Notes: generated from the letters alone by a model not told the origin. Positions 36,736-45,359 are shown, counted from the first letter of the stretch. The stretch: DNA of 64,000 bases from Pseudomonas svalbardensis (GCF_030053115.1 NZ_CP125619.1:5975001-6039000), one strand, 5' to 3'. Program-made: numbers and translations.

Positions 36736-36930
36736 GACGAATCCTCGGAGCTAGGGTTTAAGAGCTTGTCGGGGTCTACCGTTGCGCTGGCTTGCCTCTA
36801 TCGTCGGTTTTACCGATGAATTCCTTATCGGCGCTTTGGGTAGAAGGGGCGGGATGAGAAGTCTCCCACGGTCTGTACTGGTCAGAATCGAGCTTTTAGT
36901 CCCGCCCACCCCTTCAAGTCTAAACATACA
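36736..36930 (-). ncRNA. Predicted bridge RNA of the IS110-family element
   Basis: Read on the transposase strand, GAAGGGG...GGGCGGGA (36915-36899) pairs with TCCCGCCCCTTC (36854-36843) and encloses a loop with AAGCTCG (36895-36889) and GTGGGAG (36869-36863). The insertion site on that strand is GCAAGCTCG-CT-CCCACAG: AAGCTCG equals the left flank and GTGGGAG is complementary to CTCCCAC, the CT core plus right flank. This is the order of left and right target guides in IS621-type bridge RNAs. A second stem-loop (GCGC at 36834 to GCGC at 36784) is in the place of the donor loop; its weak matches GGAATT and GCAAG to the element ends are uncertain. RNA ends are estimated. Confidence 0.72.
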
Positions 36931-36961
36931 AGCGAGCTTGCTCGCGATGGCCGCACCGCGG

Positions 36962-38260
36962 TTACAAGGTCTTTTCGAAGATCTTCGAATTACGCTGAAA
37001 GTTGTATAGCGATGCCCGTGCCGACGGCAGGCGTTCGACGCTGCTCGGCACGAAACCACGCTCGCGAAACCAGTGAGCGGTCCGGGTCGTCAGTACGAAC
37101 AAGGTTTTCAGCCCCTGCGCCCGGGCGCGGGTTTCGATGCGCTCCAGCAACTCATCACCACGACCGCCATGGCGGTATTCCGGGTTCACCGCCAGACACG
37201 CCAACTCCCCCGCATCCGAATCAGCAATCTGATACAGCGCCGCACACGCGATGATCATGCCTTCGCGCTCGACCACACTGAACTGCTCGATCTCACGCTC
37301 CAGCACCTCACGGGAACGCCGCACCAGAATGCCCTGCTCTTCCAGCGGGCTGATCAAATCCAGCAAACCACCGACGTCTTCGATCGCCGCTTCGCGCACA
37401 ATCTCGAATTGCTCCTGGGCCACCAGCGTACCGCCACCGTCACGGGTGAACAGTTCGGTCAGCAGCGCGCCGTCTTCGGCGTAGCTGACGATGTGACTGC
37501 GCGCCACGCCACCGCGGCAGGCCTCAGCGGCGGCATCCAACAGCTCAGCTTGATAGTTGCTGCCCAAGCGCTGCAGATGCGCCGGCACTTGTTGCGGACG
37601 CAACTCACGAACCAGCCGACCGTTTTCATCGATCAGCCCCAGGTCGGCGCCGAACAACAGCAGCTTGTCCGCCCCCAGATCGATGGCCGCGCGAGTGGCG
37701 ACGTCTTCGCAGGCGAGGTTGAAAATCTCACCGGTCGGCGAGTAACCCAGTGGCGACAACAGCACGATGGAGCGTTCATCCAGCAGACGATTGATGCCCT
37801 TGCGGTCGACCCGACGCACTTCGCCGGTGTGGTGATAGTCGACGCCTTCGAGCACGCCGATCGGCCGCGCCGTCACCAGATTGCCGCCGGCCACCCGCAG
37901 ACGCGAGCCCTGCATCGGCGATGAAGCCATGTCCATGGACAGTCGCGCTTCGATGGCGATACGTAGCTGGCCGACCGCATCGATCACGCACTCAAGGGTC
38001 GCGGCATCGGTGATGCGCATCCCATGGTGGTAATGCGGGGTCAGGCCGCGCGCAGTGAGGCGGGTTTCAATTTGCGGACGGGAACCGTGAACCAGCACCA
38101 GTCGCACGCCCAGGCTGTGCAACAGCACCAGGTCATGGACGATATTGCCGAAGTTCGGGTGCTCCACGCCGTCGCCGGGCAGCATGACGACGAAGGTGCA
38201 ATCGCGGTGGGCGTTGATGTAAGGCGAAGCATGACGAAGCCAATTAACGTAGTCGGGCAT
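36962..38260 (-). CDS. argA: N-acetylglutamate synthase ArgA
   Basis: The ATG at 38260 (MPDYVNWLRHASPYINAHRD) gives 432 residues, the P. aeruginosa ArgA length; the frame extends to 38290 but lacks support. An N-terminal amino-acid-kinase domain (LVLVHGSRPQIETRL, then SPLGYSPTGEIFNLACEDVA) carries arginine regulation, and the C-terminal GNAT domain (about 295-432, LAVNPEYRHGGRGDELLERI) transfers acetyl from acetyl-CoA to glutamate. It begins arginine synthesis. argE lies upstream on the same strand, and the IS110 element ends 31 bp from its stop. Confidence 0.95.
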   Translation of the reverse strand: MPDYVNWLRHASPYINAHRDCTFVVMLPGDGVEHPNFGNIVHDLVLLHSLGVRLVLVHGSRPQIETRLTARGLTPHYHHGMRITDAATLECVIDAVGQLRIAIEARLSMDMASSPMQGSRLRVAGGNLVTARPIGVLEGVDYHHTGEVRRVDRKGINRLLDERSIVLLSPLGYSPTGEIFNLACEDVATRAAIDLGADKLLLFGADLGLIDENGRLVRELRPQQVPAHLQRLGSNYQAELLDAAAEACRGGVARSHIVSYAEDGALLTELFTRDGGGTLVAQEQFEIVREAAIEDVGGLLDLISPLEEQGILVRRSREVLEREIEQFSVVEREGMIIACAALYQIADSDAGELACLAVNPEYRHGGRGDELLERIETRARAQGLKTLFVLTTRTAHWFRERGFVPSSVERLPSARASLYNFQRNSKIFEKTL

Positions 38261-38396
38261 GAACCTGGGCCTGTAATAAATAGCAGCCAAAAAATGGGCG
38301 AAACAGAAAAACGCACAGCGGGCTGATGGTTATCGTCGGAACAGGCTTGGCGACACGCGCGCTCTCCTCATGAATACGGGTTGGGATGCTGGCAAT

Positions 38397-39554
38397 TTAT
38401 ACGGCTTGGGCCGGTGTGAGGCAGTAATGTTCAATCAGTTGTCGTAATAGATGCACCGTAGGCTGCAAACGTGACATTTCGAGGTATTCCCCCGGTTGGT
38501 GCGCACAGGCGATGTCGCCAGGGCCGAGCACCAGGGTTTCACAGCCAAGACGCTGAAGATAAGGCGCTTCGGTGCCGAACGCCACTGCTTCGGCACGATG
38601 GCCGGTGAGCTTTTCCGCGACCCGGACCAATTCTGCATCCTCGGCCTGCTCGAACGGCGGCACTTCGGGGAACAGCGGCGCGTAATCGATCTTCACCTGA
38701 TGCCACTCGGCAATGGGCTTGAGCTTCTGCAGAATTTCCGCGCGCAGGGCATTTGGGTCCATGCCTGGCAACGGGCGCAGATCAAACTCCAGCGAACACT
38801 GACCGCAAATACGGTTGGGATTATCGCCGCCATGGATGCAGCCGAAATTCAGGGTCGGCGTCGGCACGCTGAACTGTGGATTACGGAATTCACGCTGCCA
38901 CGCCAACCGCAAACCACGCAGTTCACCGATGGCATCGTGCATGGCTTCAAGAGCGCTGTGGCCGAGGCGTGGATCCGAGGAGTGGCCGCTCTGGCCGAGG
39001 ATGTCGATGCGCTCCATCATGATGCCTTTGTGCATGCGGATCGGTTTCAGCCCGGTCGGCTCGCCGATCACCGCCGCACGACCGAGTGGACGCCCGGCTT
39101 CGGCCAAGGCACGAGCGCCGGACATCGAGCTTTCTTCATCACAGGTGGCGAGGATCAGCAGCGGTTGCTTGAACGGCTGATCGAGCAGCGGTATGACGGC
39201 TTCGATGGCCAGCGCGAAAAAGCCCTTCATGTCGCAACTGCCCAGCCCGACCCAGCGACCGTCAACTTCGGTCAGCTTCAGCGGATCGGTCTGCCACAGC
39301 GCGCCATCGAACGGCACCGTGTCACTGTGACCGGCCAGCACCAGGCCACCGGGGCCGGAACCGAAACTGGCCAGCAGATTGAATTTGCCGGGGCTGACCT
39401 GCTGGATGTCGCAGGTAAAACCCAGATCGCCGAGCCACGTCGCCAGCAAATCAATCACCGGACGGTTGCTTTGATCGAGGCTGGCCTGCGTACAGCTGAC
39501 GGACGGCGCAGCGATCAGCGCAGCGAACTGATCTTTCATGGACGGCAAAGGCAT
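38397..39554 (-). CDS. argE: Acetylornithine deacetylase ArgE
   Basis: The ATG at 39554 follows GGGAG by six bases; the much longer open frame upstream is not conserved. The 385-residue product is an M20 metallopeptidase-type enzyme with His76 and Asp78 (AGHSDTV), bridging Asp108 (GSCDMKG) and catalytic Glu140/Glu141 (CDEESS). It removes acetyl from N-acetylornithine in arginine synthesis. It is transcribed toward argA, 136 bp away, possibly in one unit. Confidence 0.93.
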   Translation of the reverse strand: MPLPSMKDQFAALIAAPSVSCTQASLDQSNRPVIDLLATWLGDLGFTCDIQQVSPGKFNLLASFGSGPGGLVLAGHSDTVPFDGALWQTDPLKLTEVDGRWVGLGSCDMKGFFALAIEAVIPLLDQPFKQPLLILATCDEESSMSGARALAEAGRPLGRAAVIGEPTGLKPIRMHKGIMMERIDILGQSGHSSDPRLGHSALEAMHDAIGELRGLRLAWQREFRNPQFSVPTPTLNFGCIHGGDNPNRICGQCSLEFDLRPLPGMDPNALRAEILQKLKPIAEWHQVKIDYAPLFPEVPPFEQAEDAELVRVAEKLTGHRAEAVAFGTEAPYLQRLGCETLVLGPGDIACAHQPGEYLEMSRLQPTVHLLRQLIEHYCLTPAQAV

Positions 39555-39711
39555 CGCTGACTCCCAACTCCCGATTTGAACTCCATCATAGAACCATCCG
39601 GCGACAGGAATAAACCGTCGCGGCGCGTAGGTTTGGTCAGTGCTGTACACTGCACGGCCTTGGCAGCCACACATTCCCCCGGCTGCGCTCCCGATCCTGG
39701 ATTTTCCGGCC

Positions 39712-41079
39712 ATGCAGAAAGAAACCGAAATCAAACTCCGCGTCAGCCGAGAAACTCTCGCTGCCCTGCGCGAGCACCCGCTCCTGAAAAAACGCAACAA
39801 AAGTGGCTGGGAACGCCGTGAGTTGATGAACCAGTACTTCGACACACCTGAGCGCGACCTGGCCCGCGCCAAGGTTGCCCTGCGCCTGCGCCGCGATGGC
39901 GAAGAAGTGATTCAGACCCTCAAGACCCGCGGCCAGAGCGTTGCCGGTCTGTCGGTGCGTAACGAATACGACTGGAACCTGCCCAAAGCCAAGCTCGACG
40001 TGAAGAAACTCGACGGCGAATGCTGGCCCGAAGAACTCGCCGAGCTGGACAAGAAAACCCTGAAGGCTATCTTTACCACCGATTTCGTCCGCGAACGCGC
40101 TGAAATCGCTTGGGGCCGTGGCAAGACCAAAGTGGTCATCGAAGCCGCGCTCGACCTCGGCCACGTGGTGGTCGGCAAGCAGAAAGAAGAAATCTGCGAA
40201 CTGGAGCTGGAACTGCGCGAAGGCGAGCCGGCCGCTTTGCTGGAACTGGCCGCCGAACTGGCCGCGACCCTGGCCCTGATGCCATGTGACATCAGCAAGG
40301 CCGAACGCGGTTATCGCTTGTACGACGCCAACAGCTACTCGCTGAGCCTGCCGGCGCCGCAGATCACCGCCGAAACCCCGCTGGACGACGCTTTCGCCGC
40401 GCTGAGCTGGCACTTGCTGAGCAGCAGCCAGCGTCTGGCCGAGCAGTATCGCTTCAATGGCCACTGGCGCCTGTTGCAGGACTGGATCGAAAACCTGGCT
40501 GAATTGCGCGCGCTGCTGAGCAGCCTGGGTCAAGCCGCACCGCGTCAGTCGACGCACGATCTGCGGGTTGCGCTGGATGCCTTGCTGGAAGACTGGCGTC
40601 CGCTGGTGCAAGCCGGTGTCGACGACGAAGACGTGCGCAAAGCCGCGCCGGAGCAGTTCCTCGAAGAACTGGAAGATCCGCGTTGGGGCTTGTTCTCCTT
40701 GAACACTTCGCGCTGGTTGCTGGCCCGCACCTGGGCCGCCGATCGCAACGTCCGCGGCAATCGCCAAGGCGCTGCGCAACTGGGCAGCTGGCTGCCGCGC
40801 CTGCTGGGTGAAGAAGCGACTTCGCTGCAGTTGCAGCGTTATCAGCAACAGCCGGAAGACCTGGCCGAACAACTGCCGCGCATCGAGCGCATACAGGCCT
40901 GGCTGCACCACGCCCGCAGCGTGCTGGACATCCCGGAAATGGATCGCCTGTACGGTGAGCTGAAACAGCTTGCTCTGCTAGCGAACGAGCCGATCACCGA
41001 TGAATCGCTGGATGCGCGCAAGCAGCAAGCGATTGCGGTGTATCAGAATCGTGCGTGGAAGATGCTGTTGCGCATGTGA
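39712..41079 (+). CDS. CYTH-CHAD inorganic triphosphatase (YgiF-like)
   Basis: The 455-residue frame from ATG 39712 starts with the CYTH signature ETEIKLRV (Glu4, Glu6, Lys8). The N-terminal triphosphate tunnel domain (1-200) includes QYFDTPERDLARAKVALRLR and AERGYRLYDA. A CHAD domain of charged helices (about 225-455) follows, with the HDLRVALDAL histidine motif. Such proteins hydrolyse tripolyphosphate, and CHAD domains bind polyphosphate. It diverges from argE; a near-perfect REP doublet follows. Confidence 0.88.
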   Translation: MQKETEIKLRVSRETLAALREHPLLKKRNKSGWERRELMNQYFDTPERDLARAKVALRLRRDGEEVIQTLKTRGQSVAGLSVRNEYDWNLPKAKLDVKKLDGECWPEELAELDKKTLKAIFTTDFVRERAEIAWGRGKTKVVIEAALDLGHVVVGKQKEEICELELELREGEPAALLELAAELAATLALMPCDISKAERGYRLYDANSYSLSLPAPQITAETPLDDAFAALSWHLLSSSQRLAEQYRFNGHWRLLQDWIENLAELRALLSSLGQAAPRQSTHDLRVALDALLEDWRPLVQAGVDDEDVRKAAPEQFLEELEDPRWGLFSLNTSRWLLARTWAADRNVRGNRQGAAQLGSWLPRLLGEEATSLQLQRYQQQPEDLAEQLPRIERIQAWLHHARSVLDIPEMDRLYGELKQLALLANEPITDESLDARKQQAIAVYQNRAWKMLLRM

Positions 41080-41086
41080 TACCGCC

Positions 41087-41162
41087 TTCGCGAGCAGGCT
41101 CGCTCCCACAGGGGGATCTGTGCCAGACACACATCCCCCTGTGGGAGCGAGCCTGCTCGCGA
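41087..41162. repeat. REP doublet 8, almost perfect palindrome
   Basis: The arms TTCGCGAGCAGGCTCGCTCC and GGAGCGAGCCTGCTCGCGAA are perfect, and the pairing continues through CACAGGGGGAT/ATCCCCCTGTG to a central loop of 16 bases (41119-41134 approximately). It is the most complete copy in the window. Confidence 0.92.
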
Positions 41163-41188
41163 AGAGGCCAGCCCGGTCACCGAAAAAC

Positions 41189-41653
41189 TCAGACCGGCAA
41201 ACTCGTCGTGGATTTGATTTCCGACAACGCCACGATCGAGTTCACCTCCTGAATCCCCGGCACCATCGACAGCTTCTCGAAGAAGAAGCGCTCATACGCC
41301 TCAATGTCCGCCGTCACAATCCGCAGCAAAAAATCCACCGACCCCATCAGCACATAACACTCCAGTACTTCGGGAAAGCCGCGAATCGCCTCGGTGAATT
41401 CAGTGAAGTTCGAACGCCCGTGAGCGTTGAGTTTGATTTCAGCGAAGATCTGCGTGTTAAGCCCGATTTTCTTCCGATCGAGCAAGGTCACCTGCCCGCG
41501 AATGATCCCCTCCTCCTTCATCCGCTGTATCCGTCGCCAGCACGGCGACTGCGACAACCCCACCTGTTCCGCAATCTGCGCACTGGAAAGTGAAGCGTCC
41601 TCTTGCAGCAACGCGAGAATCTTGCGGTCGTAGCCATCCAGCTCGCTATGCAT
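41189..41653 (-). CDS. Lrp/AsnC-family transcriptional regulator
   Basis: 154 residues. The N-terminal helix-turn-helix (DRKILALLQEDASLSSAQIA, VGLSQSPCWRRIQRM) is followed by the RAM/AsnC ligand domain (CYVLMGSVDFLLRIVTADIE). Members sense amino acids and usually control a neighbouring transport or catabolic gene. The closest candidate is the divergent small gene at 41780, 126 bp away. Its effector is unknown. Confidence 0.93.
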   Translation of the reverse strand: MHSELDGYDRKILALLQEDASLSSAQIAEQVGLSQSPCWRRIQRMKEEGIIRGQVTLLDRKKIGLNTQIFAEIKLNAHGRSNFTEFTEAIRGFPEVLECYVLMGSVDFLLRIVTADIEAYERFFFEKLSMVPGIQEVNSIVALSEIKSTTSLPV

Positions 41654-41779
41654 AAAAAAACCTTTGATTGATAACTTGTCGAATCAAGCAATTCAAATAA
41701 TCGCCAATAAGCCCAATCATAGATAAGAAATGCCCGGCACCGAATGTAAAAATTCCTCCAGTGATTTTGGAGTACGACC

Positions 41780-42118
41780 ATGCCGCATCTAGAAGCCGTA
41801 AACACCCCGCACACCCGCGCCGATGTCTGGAACGTCAGCAACGCCCACTGCCGCGTTCACTATCAAGTGCTGGCCGAGGCCGAACCGGATCTGCTGTGCC
41901 GGGCGCTCAACCTGTTCGCCTTGCAGTTTCTGACGCCGCAACAGGTCAACGTGCAGCGGATGGACGATCTGCTGTCGATCGACATCGTGATGGACGGCCT
42001 GAGCTGGCACCGCGCCCAGGTGATCGCAGAAAAATTACGTAACCTGATCAGCGTCTGTTCGGTTGAGCTGCAAGCCGCTGATTGCGCGTGGGATGAACCG
42101 GCTCAGGCGGCGGGCTGA
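41780..42118 (+). CDS. Conserved small protein of unknown function, divergent from the Lrp regulator
   Basis: 112 residues, without signal peptide or membrane helix. The alternation ADVWNVSNAHCRVHYQVLAE, then NLFALQFLTPQQVNVQRMDD, and DGLSWHRAQVIAEKLRNLIS looks like a compact alpha/beta (ACT-like) fold, a suggestion from pattern only. I do not recognise a named family. The ATG is near a weak GGAG site. The shared promoter region with an Lrp-type regulator suggests amino-acid-linked control. Confidence 0.65.
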   Translation: MPHLEAVNTPHTRADVWNVSNAHCRVHYQVLAEAEPDLLCRALNLFALQFLTPQQVNVQRMDDLLSIDIVMDGLSWHRAQVIAEKLRNLISVCSVELQAADCAWDEPAQAAG

Positions 42119-42208
42119 AAAAATTCGACACGGCTTCGTCGGGTAGTGGCCCAACGGTCTGCGGCTCCGCGACTATCCTTTGCGAACTGTTGTTCATGAG
42201 GAGCCCGC

Positions 42209-43993
42209 ATGTCCGTTCACCTTGCCATTCAGGACCGCTGGCTGGATCTCAATGATTTGCTGCGTGAACTGGTCGCCCAAGGCTTTATCAGCCAGGACTC
42301 GGCCGAACACGCGCTCAATGCCCGACGCCGCCACGCCGCCAATGGCCAGATGCACCCACTGGAATTCATCGCCAGCCAACACCTGGACGACCTCAGCCGC
42401 CCCGGTAAACCCCTCGATCTGGAAAGCCTGACGCTTTGGCTGTCGCAGCAGGCCGGTCAGCCTTATCTGCGTATCGACCCGCTGAAAATCAACGTTGCGG
42501 CGATTACGCCGCTGATGTCCTACGCGTTCGCCCAGCGCCACAAGATTCTTGCGGTGTCTATCGACCGCGAAGCAGTCACCGTGGCCAGCGCCCAGCCTTA
42601 CGTCACCGGTTGGGAAGCCGACCTGACCCATGTGCTGAAGCTGCCGATCAAGCGTGTGGTCGCCAACCCGGTCGACATCCAGCGCTTCAGCGTGGAGTTT
42701 TTCCGTCTGGCCAAATCGGTCAGCGGTGCGACCAACGCCGATCAGCAGATGAACACATTGGGCAATTTCGAGCAGCTACTGAACCTCGGCGCGAGCGATC
42801 AGGAACCGGACGCCAACGACGCGCACATCGTCAACATCGTCGACTGGTTGTTCCAGTACGCGTTCCAGCAACGCGCCAGCGATATCCACATCGAACCCCG
42901 GCGCGAACAAGGCACGGTGCGCTTTCGTATCGACGGCGTGCTGCACAACGTCTATCAATTTCCGCCGCAAGTGACCATGGCCATCGTCAGCCGCCTGAAA
43001 AGCCTCGGGCGGATGAACGTCGCGGAAAAACGCAAACCCCAGGACGGCCGGGTGAAAACCAAAACCCCGGACGGTGGCGAAGTCGAGTTGCGGCTATCGA
43101 CATTGCCTACTGCATTCGGCGAAAAAATGGTCATGCGGATCTTCGACCCGGAGGTACTGCTCAAGAATTTCGATCAGCTGGGCTTCTCCGCCGACGACTT
43201 GCGCCGCTGGAAGGACATGACGAGCCAGCCCAATGGCATCATTCTGGTCACCGGCCCGACCGGTTCCGGCAAGACCACCACGCTGTACACCACCCTGAAA
43301 AAACTGGCGACGCCGGAGGTCAACCTCTGCACCATCGAAGACCCGATCGAAATGGTCGAGCCAGCCTTCAATCAGATGCAGGTCCAGCACAACATCGACC
43401 TGACCTTCGCCGCCGGTGTGCGCGCGCTGATGCGACAGGACCCGGACATCATCATGATCGGTGAGATCCGTGATCTGGAAACCGCTGAAATGGCGATCCA
43501 GGCTGCGCTCACGGGCCACCTGGTGCTGTCGACGCTGCACACCAACGATGCGCCGAGCGCCATCAGCCGCTTGCTGGAACTGGGTGTGCCGCATTACCTG
43601 ATCAAAGCCACGGTGCTCGGCGTCATGGCCCAGCGCCTGGTCCGCACCTTGTGCCCGCATTGCAAGGCACCGCTGACCCTGGGCGAAGAAGACTGGCAAA
43701 CCTTGACCCGGCCCTGGCAGGCACCGTTGCCGAACAACGCACAGCGCGCCATTGGTTGCCTGGAATGCCGCGATACCGGTTACCGCGGCCGCGCCGGGGT
43801 CTACGAAATCATGCAGCTGACGGACGGCGTCAAAGCGCTGATCAACCCCGACACCGATTTGCTGGCGGTGCGGCGTCAGGCGTTCAAGGAAGGCATGCGC
43901 AGTTTGCGATTGTCAGGGGCGCAAAAAGTCGCAGCGGGTTTGACGACGATTGAGGAGGTATTGCGGGTGACGCCGCAGAGTGAGCAGAAATAG
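42209..43993 (+). CDS. GspE/PilB-family secretion or pilus ATPase, not linked to other secretion genes
   Basis: 594 residues. The N-terminal T2SSE_N-like domain (to about 170) is followed by the ATPase: Walker A GPTGSGKTT with Lys355, Asp box (TIEDPIE), Walker B IIMIGEIRD and His box (TGHLVLSTLHTNDA). A tetracysteine zinc site is intact at Cys482/Cys485 and Cys517/Cys520. It assembles type II secretion pseudopili or type IV pili in its relatives. Here no pilin, GspF/PilC or secretin gene is near, so its partners must lie elsewhere. A GAGG site precedes the ATG. Confidence 0.88.
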   Translation: MSVHLAIQDRWLDLNDLLRELVAQGFISQDSAEHALNARRRHAANGQMHPLEFIASQHLDDLSRPGKPLDLESLTLWLSQQAGQPYLRIDPLKINVAAITPLMSYAFAQRHKILAVSIDREAVTVASAQPYVTGWEADLTHVLKLPIKRVVANPVDIQRFSVEFFRLAKSVSGATNADQQMNTLGNFEQLLNLGASDQEPDANDAHIVNIVDWLFQYAFQQRASDIHIEPRREQGTVRFRIDGVLHNVYQFPPQVTMAIVSRLKSLGRMNVAEKRKPQDGRVKTKTPDGGEVELRLSTLPTAFGEKMVMRIFDPEVLLKNFDQLGFSADDLRRWKDMTSQPNGIILVTGPTGSGKTTTLYTTLKKLATPEVNLCTIEDPIEMVEPAFNQMQVQHNIDLTFAAGVRALMRQDPDIIMIGEIRDLETAEMAIQAALTGHLVLSTLHTNDAPSAISRLLELGVPHYLIKATVLGVMAQRLVRTLCPHCKAPLTLGEEDWQTLTRPWQAPLPNNAQRAIGCLECRDTGYRGRAGVYEIMQLTDGVKALINPDTDLLAVRRQAFKEGMRSLRLSGAQKVAAGLTTIEEVLRVTPQSEQK

Positions 43994-44118
43994 CTGCGCT
44001 ACCAGTCGGCCAGGCCCAATCCGGTATTGGGCAAACGAATCTGTTGATGAGCCGCTATGGAACTCGATTGGGGGATTGGCAATCAAACGCCGTAGTTAAC
44101 CCAGTGGAGTCACCCAAT

Positions 44119-44436
44119 ATGCGTCTCAAACTTGCTGTCGCTACCATCGCCTTGTTGTCCCTTCCTGTTGGTTCGGCGATGGCCGATAGCTTTTGGCGTA
44201 ACGTCATCTCATCCGGTGCGACCACCGGTTCGACCTACCTGACCTTCAAGGATCACAAGCTGATCGTTGCCGCCCAGGACGATGCTGGCAGCTTTGTCGC
44301 CAGTGACGGCGGCATTCGCGGCCCATACCTGGAGGCCGCGATGCAGAAAGTCCGCGCCGACAACCCTGGCCTGCAGGCCACGGACATGGAACTGGCGAAC
44401 GCAATCCTGGCGAAGAATGCCGTCGCTTCGAATTAA
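44119..44436 (+). CDS. DUF2388 exported protein
   Basis: 105 residues from ATG 44119 (GGAG upstream). Signal peptide cut at SAMADS; the mature part has the DUF2388 features SFWRNVISSGATTGSTYLTF, then KLIVAAQDDAGSFVASDG and a helical end MELANAILA. This family is almost restricted to Pseudomonas and its function is unknown. A terminator follows within 20 bp. Confidence 0.82.
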   Translation: MRLKLAVATIALLSLPVGSAMADSFWRNVISSGATTGSTYLTFKDHKLIVAAQDDAGSFVASDGGIRGPYLEAAMQKVRADNPGLQATDMELANAILAKNAVASN

Positions 44437-44452
44437 GATGTACTGCTGAACA

Positions 44453-44482
44453 AAAATGCCGCTCTCAATGAGCGGCATTTTT
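44453..44482 (+). terminator. Terminator after the DUF2388 gene
   Basis: AAAATGCCGCTC and GAGCGGCATTTT pair around TCAAT, followed by T residues. Confidence 0.9.
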
Positions 44483-44648
44483 TTGAACCAGAGAAATTGC
44501 ACAGCTATTTCCTACGTAGGCTAACGCCAAAACACTGACATACAGACGAGTTTTCACCGACCTACTGATGAAAGCTCTGATATGAGCGCCAGACGTGCGA
44601 ACTCAAACTTTGTCGATTCGGATTACCCCCACAAGCGAATCGACTCAC

Positions 44649-45314
44649 ATGAAAAAACCAGTCTTATCTTTACTTCTGCTGGCCGCCTACAGTCACGTTT
44701 CCCACGCGGAAGGCCTGTACGGCTCGATAAAAATCCAGAGTGTCCAGCAAGACCTTGCCGACGCCCTGCTCACAAGTCCCAGGGTGAACAGCCGTATCGT
44801 CAGTCCGGAGCGCAACAAAGATGTCGGCGGCTCCGTTGCGCTCGGCTATGAGTTCATAGGTGGCTGGCGCCTGGAAAGCGAGTACACCATCAAGCAGGAC
44901 TCGGAGTTCATGAGTTACTGGGCGCCATTCAACGCCAACGTTAACAACATGCAGGTCTCATCCAAGCGTCTGATGTTCAATGCCTATAAGGACTTCCGCT
45001 TGACCCAAAGCCTATCGCTGTACGCCATGGCCGGCGCAGGCGTGGCCCATATCAAATCCGAAGGCTATCAGTCCAACCCTTCACGTCGATTTGCCAACAA
45101 TACCCAAAACAATTTCGCCTACACCCTGGGCGTCGGTGCAGACCTCAAACTGACCCGGCAAATTACCGTCGGCACCGGCTACCGCTATGTCGACATGGGT
45201 AAGGTTGAAACCGGCTATAACACCTTCGCCAACCGCATCAATGCGCGGGACGAACAACTAAAGGGCAAGCTTCGAGAGCAGAATCTTTACGTTGAAGCGC
45301 GGATGTCGTTCTGA
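44649..45314 (+). CDS. Small outer-membrane beta-barrel protein
   Basis: From ATG 44649 a 221-residue protein with signal peptide (MKKPVLSLLLLAAYSHVSHA) and then eight or so amphipathic strands: GLYGSIKIQSVQQ, SVALGYEFIGGWRLESEYTI, SLYAMAGAGVAHI, YTLGVGADLKL, VGTGYRYVDMG, ending with the terminal aromatic signature LYVEARMSF. This is the OmpA/Ail-like outer-membrane beta-barrel superfamily (OMP_b-brl). Function is unknown. The RBS is weak, and the upstream 200 bp show only the preceding terminator. Confidence 0.75.
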   Translation: MKKPVLSLLLLAAYSHVSHAEGLYGSIKIQSVQQDLADALLTSPRVNSRIVSPERNKDVGGSVALGYEFIGGWRLESEYTIKQDSEFMSYWAPFNANVNNMQVSSKRLMFNAYKDFRLTQSLSLYAMAGAGVAHIKSEGYQSNPSRRFANNTQNNFAYTLGVGADLKLTRQITVGTGYRYVDMGKVETGYNTFANRINARDEQLKGKLREQNLYVEARMSF

Positions 45315-45324
45315 TTCATGACTC

Positions 45325-45359
45325 AAAAAAATGCAGCTCTCCATGAGCGGCATTTTTTT
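45325..45359 (+). terminator. Terminator between the beta-barrel gene and gcvP
   Basis: AAAAATGCAGCTC and GAGCGGCATTTTT pair with one A/G mismatch and end in a T run. It is nearly the same sequence as the terminator at 44453-44482, so one was probably copied from the other. It may also serve gcvP on the other strand. Confidence 0.82.

Larger units (their letters stand above)
35771..36930 (-). mobile_element. IS110-family insertion sequence (1160 bp) in a REP sequence
   Basis: The element has no inverted repeats. Its edges are set by the interrupted REP arm: GTGGG-AG precedes it and AG-CGAGCTTGC follows it, so an AG dinucleotide (CT on the transposase strand) is present at both sides, as for IS110-type recombination at a CT core. 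The transposase gene is followed by only 29 bp, while 195 bp of non-coding sequence precede it. Confidence 0.9.
35716..36947. repeat. REP doublet 7, split by the IS110-family element
   Basis: The left arm (CGAAGCAAGCTGGCTCCCAC, 35716-35735) and the first half of the right arm (TGTGGGAG, 35763-35770) lie before the insertion; CGAGCTTGCTCGCGA (36933-36947) follows it. Joining them across one copy of AG restores a standard right arm. Confidence 0.88.

Noticed and set aside
36751..37059. Small frames within the IS110 non-coding end
   Set aside because: They overlap the guide-bearing stem-loops and argA in the wrong frame; an RNA function explains the sequence better.
41055..41593. Long plus-strand frames across the REP doublet and Lrp gene
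   Set aside because: They run through the REP palindrome and the reverse of the Lrp gene; no domain or RBS.
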